This document shows, in pieces, positions 11,610 to 24,650 of a stretch of 64,000 nt of DNA (positions are counted from its first letter, which is position 1; each line of letters begins with the position of its first letter). A program made the translations under genes and the position numbers. Below the pieces are notes generated by a model that did no database searches, was not told the origin of the DNA, and worked only from the letters and a program-made list of their open reading frames with translations. The stretch spans positions 454,001-518,000 of the forward strand of contig JAILWY010000026.1 of NCBI GenBank assembly GCA_022113835.1, in the 5' to 3' direction. Origin of the DNA: Atopsyche davidsoni (lineage: Eukaryota; Arthropoda; Insecta; Trichoptera; Hydrobiosidae).

Positions 11610-14600
11610 CGCCGGGCAGGCATTAGGTACTCGGTTAAAATTTCTTATTAATTTTACTTTACCTAACTGAAATAAAATGTTAAATTTGAGTTGATTATCA
11701 AAAAATGAAAACCGAATTGAACCGACCATAAGTATTTAATAGCTTTTATATGTTTTATTTCATATTTATTTAGATACTCATAAATCAAAATGTAAACATT
11801 GCTCGCGTCACAAAATATCAAAAAGGAGAGTCCGTAAGTAAGCGGTCTTCTGGAAAGCAAAACTGTGAATGAACTTTTGAGAGTTTTGTTTTAGAACACC
11901 TCAACAGACGGCTGTGACGTCACTGCTACCCCCTCTGCTCTCGTTGCTTTACAAGCCTCACTCACCCTTCTTACACCCAAAAACAAAATCGATCCTATTT
12001 AATTTTAAGTCCACGTCACTTCAAACGTGATTGGTAAAGTTCGATACTCCAAAAGAAGCTACGGTCTAATCCGATATTCATGTAACACAAAGCAATAATT
12101 TGGAATTTTATGATTCAATTTTGACTATTTTTATGTTTTCCTACAATACGAAAATATAACAACTATATATTCTAGTAAATATGAAATAATTAAATCTTAA
12201 AACATATCATTTGAGTTTGTAATTTAAACAAAATTATTATCTTTTGAATTTGAGTTCAAACCCGAAAACCAATTTTTTTTTACCGTAAATTGTGTCAAAT
12301 ATCATGAGTTTTGTAAATTATTTATGGTTTAATAATTATGATTACGATAAATAAAAAATAATTGTTAGTGTTTTTTTAAGTCTTTGTTTCTTATTGAAAA
12401 ACGTATTTCGTCTCTTAAAATATACTTGGGCATAGTCTGACATCTGCCAATTATAATGACACCTTGATGCCGCGGTCAATAAAGTTTCCGAAAAGTCGTT
12501 ATCTCCTCAAGAAATTCTTGGGGTGAATCTAAAAATTTAGAATTTTTAATTTTATATTACAGCGGGTGGCCAGAGCAACAGCAATTTTTAAGTACCCATT
12601 AGATCTTAATTGAACACTCTTATAACCTTATAGATTATAAAAAGGCTAGTGGTGCTAAAATACTTTCCTAAAATAATTTTAAAAAAATCATTGTACTGTG
12701 AATTTTCAAACTTTTAATATGTTATGTTCAGAATAATGTAAGACCTTCCAAATGACTCGCTCTATAAAAGCTAGTTTTCATTATTTTAGCTATCTAATTC
12801 ATTATATAATACACGATGTCGTAATGGTAGGGGGTCAGGTGTACAAATTAATTAAATGTTATTTTGTTTTCATTTCCAAATTTTATAATCAACTTAATGA
12901 AGCTATGGCGGGAAGTACATTACGAAATGCGACGAGAAAGTCACGCACGAAATCAAATGTCTGGTTTAACTGGCTGGCGGTATGAAAGGAATTCCAGTGC
13001 GGCACCAACCACTTTACAAATAGAAAAGTATAGAATGAACTACTCGCGGGGGCTCTCTTTCCCCCTCCCCCCGTTAGCCCTTTGACTTTTCTAAATGTAT
13101 ACAAAAAATATGATGCCAGAATAAGAACTTATTTGCATAACGCATAAATGTATTCGAAAATATTGTACAAAGCTATCAAGAGTATATTTAATAAAAATAA
13201 CTATGGCATTCTTATTTTGAAAGAATTATTATGCTATTATTATTTTTAGAAATTAAAAATATAATCACATAAAAAAAATTTAATAATTAAAAATTTCAGT
13301 AATTTAGTTTAATCAAAGGTTTTCAGTGATTTTAGCTATTTTTTTAAAATAGATAAAAAACAAAAATAAAAAATTGGTTGGCCATTTTTTTCCCATTTGA
13401 GGCATTTATAAACTGCTCTTAAGATTAAAAAAACTTCAACAATATAAAAAGTCTCTTCACCTATTTGCTAATGATTTTACGAAATGGTTTTTATTTTTTT
13501 TATTTATGCCTAAACTACCAATTTTTATTACACTCATTATTATTTAAACTTCTACGGAGATTATTATTAAAAAACAAATTTTAAAACAGCTCATGCATAT
13601 AGCCATTAAATTCATAATAAGCTTTATTTCCTATTTAAGCTAAATTGTGTAATCCTTAAACGTTTATAATCAAATATACATAATAACATTCAAATTATGT
13701 TTCTATTTGTCTTTTAAAATTAATTTGGATTTACCATTTGAATTGAAATACCTTGATCAATATGTTTTCAAGCTTACTTACACTTATTTTATCATAGCCT
13801 GTCCTTGAAGTTTTTTTCAATTATCTTTAACATTTTTGTTTCAACTACAAATCGTGAACAAACTTTTTAATTTAAATATAAAAAAATCATCCGGGCCAGT
13901 CAACATAATTAGTTATTAAAATTAATTAAACTCGAATTCAACTCCAGAGTGCATATTACCTTAAACAAAGTAGCTTTTCCACAACACACCATTTTTGAGA
14001 GTGAAATCTTTAATGAATACCTTCTCACATCACCTCGGGAAGGTAATCGGCGCTTGCCAGATGTAATAATCGTTATCCGTTTGCATTTTAACAAGCAAAG
14101 CAGGAAATTCCTTTGACATCACCCTTACCTAAATTAAAGCCCACTCTGCACAATAACTCTCTTCACTTTGTATTACACTCTGTAAAAGAGATATTTGTCA
14201 AACACTGGATTATCTTCACGTATGCATATATGTTTTATAATCATGGTTTATGAACCTATGTGGTTTCTTGATAACCATTATCGTACACGGGGAGCAGTAA
14301 GACATACTTATTTGACCTTGTCCGCGCTAGACGTTGTTTAGATCAGAACAAAACATAATTTTAAAACGTCTTCATCTTCATTAGAAAGGGAAATCGTTTC
14401 ATTCAAACACAATAGTAACATGCTAAAAACATGAATATTTATATAATAGTAGACTGATTAAATTTGTAAAATGTCATAGTTCAATCGCTTTTTCTAGGCT
14501 AAAAAGTATGTTACGTTGAGCTCCTCTTTCTACTGTCAAAGAACTTTCAAAACGGTACTTATTCATAAGATGCTTATAACTAACAAAAATTTAAGAATTT

Positions 14601-16560
14601 TACGATTCTGAGTTATTAGTTCAATCATCCGATCCCAGATTATTTTACTGAATTAACATATCTCTAATTAGATGATATTTTTTAAACTATGTCAACGTTA
14701 CATCAATCATTCCTATCAACAGATCAGTAGGGTTCATTCTTATGATCTTATTTTGTTATATCCCCGTTTATAGTAAAAGATAAGCTGCATTTTTATTTAA
14801 TACTAGTGACTTAATAATACCACAATGACAAATGTAGTGAGATACCTTAAATTAATTCTTAAGTAATAACTTTTATTAATTTAAATTCAGTATCCACCAT
14901 TACTATAGCAAATCCCACTTCACGTAGATTGCTTTACGTTGAACGGCCTCACACAAAAGACACTGTAGAACATCGTTTGACTTGTCGAGAACCATAAATT
15001 CACTTTTCATTTGATACCTTCCCCTAAAAGTCAATTACTCTTGACTATTGTGCTAACTATGGTAACAATAAACCTATGCCTTCCTTAGAGAAAATTAATT
15101 TTGATAAAATATTTACCATTGAAAAAAGCAGTCGGTTTAAAATTGAATGTCATGAGAGTATCGCTTAAGGTTTATATTTGTATTTTATACCAGCTGTTTA
15201 GTAGCCAAAATTCATTACCACGTGGAAATTTTCTGCTTAATGTGCCCAGAGGCCGATTACAGCCCTTACATTATATAGGCAGATAAGATATACCACCACC
15301 GTCAGCGCCTCGCAAGCCCCTGAAGCTTGAGTTTTACAAGCTTATAAGGAAATCCCCGCATCTGAGCAGTTTACTGTTGCCACGGTGGTGATCCTGTATA
15401 CAATCTACCAATTTCAGTGCAAAAATACTGACAAATTTATTATTTCTTAGTTTTTTTTTTAAATATTAAACAGTTGGCAATAGTACAGTAGAGAGAGAGC
15501 AGTTATTTCAATAGTAGAGAACATTACTTTAAGTATGTTGATTTTGCAATAAATAAATATATAAATGCTCAAATTATTACTAAAAACTTTTAACGTGTGC
15601 TAAAATATAAGAGTATTTGCCATATTGAAAAACTATAATAGGAAACTATGTCAATTTTAATGTTTTATAACGTGACCCTCGTTCTGTCTCTAATTTTTTA
15701 CCGATGTAGCTAGAATATGTAAAAACCAGTTGGTTCACTTATAAAAATTTTATACTTTTATACTTACAATACATTATACCGTATAATTGGCGTATTTTTA
15801 ATTTTTTTTATCAAATTCAATCTATCACGAACGGGTAAAAGAATAACAAATGATATACTAAAAACAAAATGTAGCTTATATTTACAACTTTTAAATAAGA
15901 ATCTGTTAATCTCGATAAATTTTTTTGTTGTAACTTGCGTCATAAATTACAAGATTCAATTGATAAAGGAAACCAAAAGTATCACAAGCCGAGAATCGGG
16001 GATTCCCGCCAGGAATCCCCAACAGGACGCCGTGAAACAAAGCAATGGCCCCGGGCCTTATCGCGGCCGCTTTGTGCTTTATGCAAATCGCTTTCTGTAC
16101 CACGAAAAATGGCACGAAGCAGCGCCTTTACAGGGAAGAATGTCTACTGAGGACTCTGTCGCTTCGGTTATGGCGCTTTACGTGCAAAACAATGTGCGAA
16201 CTTGGACATCGGAGAGTCCGGCACCGAGTGTCTTTGTTTTAAATGTACAACCATGGGGATTCGTTTTAATTTTTTTAAATATATGCCTACATGCATACAA
16301 AGTATCCGAGGTTAATTGCTTTGAAATAAATATGTACAACAACTTTTTACCTGAAAACGTGTTTCATTCATATTTATTACTAAAAAATTACGTTTTCAAA
16401 AAGTATTTCTGTACGTTTTACAACCTATTTAGGAAGCATTCTGTATACTTTTAATGCAAAAAGTTTATTTTATATAAAAATATAATACCATTCCAGGTAT
16501 TATTTAAAATCAATTGCAATTTTTAAATTAACCTTATTTTGCAACCCCCGGGTCTTTTTC
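11610..16560. other. AT-rich non-coding tract
   Basis: No gene seen. A 164-codon plus-strand frame at 15960-16454 begins in a moderately GC-rich patch (15990-16230) and then runs into AT-rich sequence coding mostly Phe, Tyr, Asn and Lys. I recognise no domain. A patch at 11900-11960 and another at 13040-13080 are slightly GC-rich. The rest is low-complexity AT sequence. Confidence 0.5.
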
Positions 16561-17200
16561 AACATTGATAGTAAAAATATATCCATGGATGCCGAAATTT
16601 CAGCTAGCGCGGGTCAGCGCGGGGGGAGGCAGTCGGCTATTTAATGCGTTGAATAAAAATTGCTCAAAGAGTACGTCCTCAGGTCGCATTCTGTTAGCAA
16701 TGACGTCACGAAACGACGCACCCGACTCCCCATTAAAAAAGCTAATAAAGGTACAGTCGGCCTTGCGTCATGCATGAACAGAGTCGTGGGTAAATAGTTT
16801 TTGAAGACGTTTTCAACAAATAACGCCCTGCAATCGAGTAATAATCGCTATGAAAACAAACCAGAAATCGATTCCCCATGATTGTCGCGGTCGGCCCGCG
16901 CGAGTGAGGCCTCGGCGCCGGGAGCCGGGCTTGCAGTGTGCGTGTGCTTGCAGTGTGTGTGCCTGCAGGTGTGTGTGTGCAGTGTGTGTGCCTGCAGGTG
17001 TGTGTGCTTGCAGGTGTGTGTGCTTGCAGTGTGTGCGGGCGGCTCCGGGCGCAGGCGCGCGCGTTCCTTTGTCCGCGGCGGCGCCTGCGCCCCGGCGACT
17101 CCACAAGTGGGGCGCGAAGCAACAAGCGACCCGACGCAATATCTCGCCTGCAACTGACGCGAGTCAAATATTCATAGCAGCCTCAGCCTCTGAATGCTAG
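16561..17200. other. GC-rich islet containing a minisatellite
   Basis: The interval contains GCGCGGGTCAGCGCGGGG-like sequence at about 16605-16630 and a CpG-rich block at 17035-17110 (GCGCAGGCGCGCGCG, GTCCGCGGCGGCGCC) around the TG-rich minisatellite. Overlapping frames on both strands are open only because the minisatellite lacks stops. A promoter or first exon cannot be excluded. Confidence 0.35.
16931..17036. repeat. TG/CTGCAG minisatellite
   Basis: Units of the form GTGTGTGCCTGCAG and GTGTGTGCTTGCAG alternate irregularly. The array carries repeated PstI-type CTGCAG palindromes and alternating purine-pyrimidine (TG)n blocks. Confidence 0.9.
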
Positions 17201-17794
17201 AAACTATAACGCATAGTTAATTTTTGCTCTGTTAAATAAAAATCCTCCGAGAAAACAACCTCTTTGTTGCTGGTTTACTGTGCTTAAAAAAATATTAAGC
17301 CAAGGCTTTCGACTGCTCGATCTTCCATTTTTTTTGAGTGAATATAAATTATTATTTTTTTAAATTTTCTAATCTCGGATGTCTTTTGTTCGTGGAATAT
17401 TTTACGTATACGTATTCGTTCAACCGGCTACTGCAATAAACTTGCCTTTTTTGACTAGGCTCATGAACCGACACATTGAAGTCCCAAGTCTGGTAGTGGC
17501 GCACCGAGGGGTCAGCGAAACAAATGTCATTTTCACCGTCTACCTTATTTTGGAAATATTTTTGAAAGCATATATATTAACTTGATTTCATACCATTTTC
17601 CGTTGAATTTAATTATACATTGTTAAAGATGCATTATTAATTGAAATACTTTTAAATTACAAATGATATATTTATTTTGGAAGTAACTTTAAACTTCGTT
17701 TATAATAAGAAACATGATGATGTGGGTGTAACGCGCCGCCTACCTCACTATTAGCGCAGAATTTGAGATGTGTTCCCACTAATAAGTAAAATAT

Positions 17795-17845
17795 TAAAAT
17801 TGAAGTACTCTCTGTCAAAAATATTAAATTTCTATGTTAAGATAC
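17795..17845 (+). repeat. Fragment of the AGTACTCTCTGTC repeat
   Basis: The segment contains GAAGTACTCTCTGTCAAAAA followed by TATTAAATTTCTA, matching the module beside the palindrome at 24.6 kb. The leading GGAATTCCACC part is lost. Confidence 0.65.
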
Positions 17846-20800
17846 CATAAATTTGACAAATCTATAAATATTTGGACTAATGAGATTCCACACTTTCTGT
17901 ATGGAATTGATCAAATATTTTATAAATAAATATTATTGTCATCCAATTTTTGCATATTTATTCTAAATCCTGAAGTCATTGTTGTTCTGGAAGATAATTC
18001 CACCAAAATATTTACATAAATCTTCATATTTCAACAGCACACTGTTAATTTATTAAGTTATTTTGGTTACATCTTTAAAAAGTACAACGAACGTGCAGAT
18101 GGTGAAAATAGATAATTATCTGAAAGTTTTCACTTTATTCCTGGTTCTATAAGTATTTGCAACATTAAAATCAGTGTATTAATCCACAACGTACCTGATC
18201 AGTTCACCTGATCAGTACCATTTTTTTTTAATAAGCCAGCAAACTCATCATTATTTTCTGAATATTTATTATATGTGAGTTAACAAGAGTCGTATAATGC
18301 AATAATACCAAAAAAAAAATCATTTTTAAATTGGAATGCAATTGCAATGCATTGCAAGAATTGGCAAAAAACAAATAAATGAAAAAAAATTATAAAAATT
18401 AAATTTCAATAGATATTAATAAAAAAATACTATTTTTTTTATTTTATAGGGCTTTTTTATTTACTATAGATATAATGTATTCAAAATATTTGGAAAGACT
18501 TGAAAGAAACCCAAACACATCGATTGAAATTGACGTTCGCATGGCTGAAAAACCCTCCGTCTCCTTCAGCCTTTTTTCGGTTTTCATTTTGCATTATAGT
18601 CGATCGCAGAGCTTCATCCTCAGAGCGATATCTAATTCCGAAATCGGGACGATTCGCTGCTCATAAATATTCGCAGGGTGAGTAATTGGAAAAGATTCCA
18701 CGCAGAAAGAAGCGATGGCCGATTTAAAGAGGCTCTCGTTTCATAACCGCAAATTACCGAAGGAAATCCTGCCGAGTAATTTCCGACCCGCGTGAGTAAA
18801 GCCTCGCTCTCGGGAATCTCTTAACGAACGGCCTTTTTGAAGATTTGCGTAATTTTGTAGCCATTCCATGTAAGGCTTTGAGTTTGGGTTGAAAATATAT
18901 CAATCGGACTGGTTTCAGGACTATCTCAGATATCTCTAAAGAAATATTATTTGTATTTATTGTTGTCCTGTTCCTACGCTTAAAATATTAGTTAAAAACA
19001 TATAAGAAAATAATGCAAGTCTCACAGACTGCGGAGGCCAGTGAACAAGAAAAATTTTGATAAATTGCTCTAACGTAACATAATGCACAATCACGGGACT
19101 GAGCATTTTTTGCCATAAATTATAAAAAAGTTGACCTAAACACAGCTTGACATCACTTTAAAATAAAAAAGCGTTATTTGTAACCATAAAAATAATTAAG
19201 TTTTCCGGATGCACAAAACATTCGAATGTTTCGGACGAAGATCTCCCGCATCGACGGCGAAAATTTGGAACCCCAGCGGAACCTCATCACTCGGATCTCC
19301 CGACACGGCAGAACGCATTACAGTGAGAAACGAACTATTCATTCAGATTTTATATGAATTGCATTGATCGTAAACGGTATAGATGTATTTGAAATAAAGA
19401 ATCTTAGGATCAAACTAGTTGAAGGCAGAATGAACGTGAGCTCTTCAGTCCGATGGACGATTCGGTGTTTGGTCAGAAAGACAATAATGACCCTCGTCTT
19501 CGGGTGAATCTCATTTGACAGTAAAGGGAAATCACCCTTTATATATTTATTTAAAGTAGAATAATACTTAATAGCCTTTATGATACTTAATAAAATATAA
19601 GAATTTACAATATTTCACCAATTACAGAAAAATTCCAATTCTACAATCGAATAATAAAATAAATACGAATATACAAACAAAAAGATACTCATTTCCATTT
19701 TAATATAATTTATAGTACAATTAACATTTGTTTTGTAACTAAAATATTAAAATTATTCTGAGGTTACGTAGTTCGTATTGAAATATCAAAAATTAGAATA
19801 CCGAGATGAATTGTCATTAATAATAACTGTGTAAGTGAAGCGAAGCTCATAATTCTGAAATTGCTCGGTTGTTATTTACTTCCAGTAATAAGGATTAATT
19901 ATTCACAAGAAATGAGAAACAATAAAGGAAAGCCAACACTGCGCCCAGGCGCGCGGGGATAAACACTGATGGATCGAAAGTGTGGACTCGAATTATGAGC
20001 TATGATTTAACTCTACGGAATTCACATACCAATTTCACAGCTTATTCAAATTAAGCTATAAACTTGCTTCTGATTAAGATATTGTATTCAATCAATATTA
20101 ACAGTAAGTCATAATTTTTTTTCAATCAAATTCATGAACTGAATATAAAAATTAAAACTAAAAAATTTCCGTTCAGTAAATGCAATGTACACTTGGTCAT
20201 ACATGCAAGGATAGTTAAATAAGGTTAGAATGAAAACACAAGTTTTAACAAAAAAAGGTTAAACTCAATCTTTTGAAGGAATTCACTTATACCATGTTTT
20301 GGTTATTTCTATAATCCAACCAAAAAAGATCTGTTTTAATGACAACCTACTCGATTTACAAAGACTTTATTGATTCAATGTGTATTTCGTTTCATTTAAC
20401 GATATTTTTACAACACAAGAACACGTAAATCTAAAATAAACATCATGATTAATATAATAAATAATATAAAATATCATTTGAAGTACGCGAACATTTCTAA
20501 GCACGATAGGGCAATTTTATGTACGTCATTGGGTTTTCAGAAATCGATAAGTCTAGTGAAACTAACCCAGTAGTAATTGAATTATGAAAGCTTTTGTGTA
20601 ATTCGTTATATGCGTTACATATATAACGAAAATATAGTCTGTAACAACCAATAAATTACTGATAACTCTCATCAGATGCTACTTACGATTAAATCAACAC
20701 AATAAAACCAAAGATTTTAAAACGAAAATATTTTTTTCATTTTAATTTATGATAATTCATATTTTAATTAAGCCGTTCTTTTCGTGTGTGAAACAAAATA

Positions 20801-21235
20801 AAAATTAAATTTCTTTAATCGCAATGTATGACAACTTTTTAGACAGTTCTACTAACCCTTATTTCTGCCCCAGAAATTTTAGTAACTAAGTGGTTAAATA
20901 ATGTTTAAATGCGAAATAATAACATAGTGGTACAGGCTGGCATTTCTGTTCCCACGCAGGCTAGTTAGGACTTCAGATGATACTTCACTCAACCGATACT
21001 CTTTGTACAAATACTTATTACCAATTGTAATCGAGCCTATTCTAATGAAGCATAGGAATTAGTTATAATTATAGGCTTTGTAAAATTAGTTTGTAAAAGT
21101 TCAATAAACTATCTTTTAAGAAAATCAATTCCAATATTTATCTTAAATAATAAAAAAAGGTACATAACGCATTTCATTATGCTTCTGAATACCATAAAAT
21201 ATTGTTTTTTAAGTATTTAAGTAATCAATATATTT

Positions 21236-21275
21236 GACAGAGAGTACTTGGTAGAATTCCATTTTAATATATAAA
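21236..21275 (-). repeat. Fragment of the GAATTC/AGTACTCTCTGTC repeat, inverted
   Basis: On the minus strand it reads ATGGAATTCTACCAAGTACT then CTCTGTCAAATATATTG, closely matching the module at 24603-24640. Confidence 0.7.
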
Positions 21276-24200
21276 CAAATTTCGATTGCGGTTCTGGTTT
21301 TCTGATAGGTTGGAGTTTATTTAAGTTTATAATTTTCATATAATATGTGTATCAACCTCTTTTTCGTTATTTTTTTACAACGTTATTAATTTACGACAAA
21401 ACTTTGGTGACATCTTCTAGACGATGTTAATATTTTTCATAAGTGAAACCAAAACCAATTTAAATAAATGATTGTGAAATTTTTTATAATAAAACAAGCT
21501 TGCTTTTTATTAACAAAACACGCCAACTACTTAACAAAGTGCACTAAGCTAGAAGCTGCCCTGGACTGCCTTAGGCCGTCATGGCCGGCGGCTGTTTTTC
21601 CGTAGTTTTAATTCTTAAAAATTCTTGTTTTATTTTCTGGAAGCTAAAAGCACGCGACACGGGTACACTTGGGCACACCAGGACCAGGACACACCGGTGG
21701 CACACCAGCCGCCGCATTAACGCACGCTGGGGTGAGAATCCCTTCATCGGGTCTTCCTCCGCTAGCGTTATCTTCGGGGACCAACACCGAAACAAAACTT
21801 TATTTGACAACTGCATTTCAAAATACAGAAATTCGTCCTGATATCAAATTCCGCCGTTATTTCAAAATGAAAAAAGTTATTTCGAATGCCATGTAGAATT
21901 TTTTTCCTTCGTGAAATGAGATAGCTCCTGTTTTTTTTATCTAGAATATAATTCAGTTTTGTTGGGATATAAAAAAACAATATACTTAATTCATTGATAA
22001 AGTTCAATTGATCCAACAGGTACCACTACTAGAGTCGTATTTCTCACAAGGACGACTTTAGTGGAAACTAAAAAACCTTTTACTTTTTGTTACTTTTTTA
22101 TTACCCTGATCCGCTACGGAGCGCTGTAAATGTCAGGCCACCCTGCGAGCCACCCCCGTCACCCGCGAAGGGTGGCCCCTGCGCCACCGCGATGTCTTAT
22201 CATACACACAACGAGCAGTCGCAAATACAGCAGTCACTAATTTTACCCAACGCATTACAATAAAATAAATGAATCGCTCGGGACGCGACGCTGCAGATTG
22301 CAACACGTGACTCATTTATCGTAATAAATGAGAATATTCAAGACCTATTTTTTTTTAAATAATTATATTTTCACTATAGTCAATAACACGAAAATAGTTA
22401 TAAAAATAGTATTTATCGTTTGGTACTGCAATAGTAATTTTTAGACCAGCGCGCGGCCGGGGCAGATGAAGTCGTTTTCGCGTCCCGTGCTGATCCAGAA
22501 GCACTTCTGCAGAAGAATTAACTGGCATCAGACCGTTTCCTCTAAAGCTTATACTTATATCTAGTTACTCGTTACTCGCAAAAATCTCTCAGTAAGAAAG
22601 ATGTCAATACTTTTTAAAAATAATACGAGTATGTTGAAGGGAGTTAATATTTCATATTATATTTTGACAAAAGCTAATGTTTTACGTGGCATGACAAAGT
22701 AAGATATATCACAATAAACGTGATTATAAATTTGGTACTCTGAAAGGTTTATAATACACTTAAATAGCTTTTATAACATTAACCAATTAACCAAAGTACT
22801 CAGTACATTTTGTGTGAAATATAACCGGCCATATAATTATTTACTTTTTGAGTACCTCTAAATCATCTTTACAGAAAAGGTAGAAAATCAAATAGAAATA
22901 ACAATTAAAAAAAAACTCTGCGCACAGATTTCAATGTTTTCTATAAGTATAACAAATATAAATTATATTTATTAAGATTTAATTTATCTGTAAATGTCAT
23001 GTATATTCCTAAAATTTATATTCCTAACATTTCTCTAAAAAGACATACTTTCGTGTGACATTCAAAGGCATCATAAGCCAAAGGTGAAAAGAAACTGGCA
23101 TCGATATAATAAATTTAGTCATATGTGAGTGATAAGAGTCACGCGCTTGCTACAAGTGAGGACAATTACATAACAAATTAATGAATCTGGACCTCGTAAT
23201 ATAACTCGATTAAAATAACTATCTGTATAAAAATATAACGAAATATCGAAAATAATTTTTAATGTTTTGCTTACGTTTTAGAGATTGTAGAAACGTAAGC
23301 CCTCAAGGCTGAGCCTCACCGCGGGTAGTAGCGTTGGAGATGGTGGTTATAGTATACGAAAATCCTACGTCAAATGGTCTCATTTGCGAGTCTTCTGATG
23401 ACATTTTTAAGCTCCGCGGAGTTAAACGAAGCTTGTGGCCTGTTTAAAGCCGGCCACGTACTAAGATTTCCGTTGAAGTGGGTATTCCGCAGCGACTGCC
23501 CGGTAAGGCCCAGCTGAACTTCCCGAGTGCTTTGCGAGACGCGTGCCTGGTGTCTGGTGCCTGCGTTTAACTACCTCGATTAAACTTCCTCGTAATGGAT
23601 GCTCACTATTTTTTTAAAAAATCCACTGGTTTTACAACACTCACGCCAGCTAAGTGAATCTTTAACTAAACCTTACACATTACATACCAATATGAAAACG
23701 TAAATAAATAATTAAATATGGCAGTAAATACTGGTAATGAATTTTGTATTTACAAAACGTAACTTCACTCAATTCCCATATTTAAAATGTCTCAAAATAA
23801 TCGCTTTCCAAATTCATCGTAAAAACAATATTCATCCTTATCATAACGTTGTTTGATATCAGGGGAAATTCAAAAGAAGGATCACAAATAAAAAGGCATG
23901 ATAGGATAAAACTCCCCTCATAAATATTTATCACCGCAAAAGCAAAATTTTCATTTCAATACGGAGAATGTTTCATTTAAATTTCGTTTTCCGATCTCGG
24001 GCTTGCGACGGGAAGGCCAGCCGGGGAGGCCGGGAGCGCAATGCATTATTATTATTTATGGACCCATAAAATATTTAGAGGTGAATTTTTGTAATGAACT
24101 TTTGTCTACCTGTGTATTGTTTTATCAATATTCATACAATACACGCATGGATGCCAATCACTATTTATAAAGATTATATCTGAAAAACTTGTATTTGAGT

Positions 24201-24430
24201 ATTACTGACTTGTAAAAACCTTTTTTCAAACAATTAAATTAAACAATTCAAACTTTTAAAAAAAACTTAATGTCACTTTTAAATCTATAAGAATATTAAA
24301 ATCACACTACGTTCCTGAGAACGGTGAATGAGATTTTTCGTAATACAAAATATAACGATTCTGGATAGAATTTGGTGACATTTCGTTTCTAAAAGTAATA
24401 ATAAATGATTACTAATAAAGTAAATATTTG

Positions 24431-24650
24431 AAATAAAAATGCTTGAGTGATTTTTCCACATATTAATTATTATTGGTGACCGGTTTCGCCAACCTGATAA
24501 GGTTTGATAATGCCAACGTGAAAGGTCGGCGAAACAGGTCATCGATAAAAATTTATATGTTGAAAAATCACTGAAGTATTTTTATTTAAAATATAAAAAA
24601 GGAATTCCACCAAGTACTCTCTGTCATAAATATTGAAATTCTAATAAGGT
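24431..24650 (+). repeat. Composite palindromic element (MITE-like)
   Basis: The first 157 bp (24431-24587) form an imperfect long palindrome. The left arm is AAATAAAAATGCTTGAGTGA and onward to GACCGGTTTCGCCAACCT. The right arm is AGGTCGGCGAAACAGGTC and onward to AAATCACTGAAGTATTTTTA. The centre also contains AAGGTTTGATAATGCC. Immediately right of the palindrome is the module GGAATTCCACCAAGTACTCT followed by CTGTCATAAATATTG. The same two parts lie together at 56.1-56.3 kb in reverse order, so palindrome and module are one repeat unit. No coding capacity is present. Confidence 0.75.

Larger units (their letters stand above)
17201..24430. other. AT-rich non-coding tract with scattered GC-richer islands
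   Basis: No gene seen. Two fragments of the GAATTC/AGTACTCTCTGTC repeat family are annotated separately. GC-richer, unique-looking islands lie at about 18640-18850, 19195-19330, 21545-21780, 22125-22310 and 23295-23600. The 22136-22177 segment can fold through GGCCACCCT and AGGGTGGCC. These islands could be regulatory DNA, but there is no direct proof. Confidence 0.5.

Noticed and set aside
16742..17200. Overlapping His/Thr- and Cys/Val-rich frames
   Set aside because: They are minisatellite translations, open in several frames on both strands.
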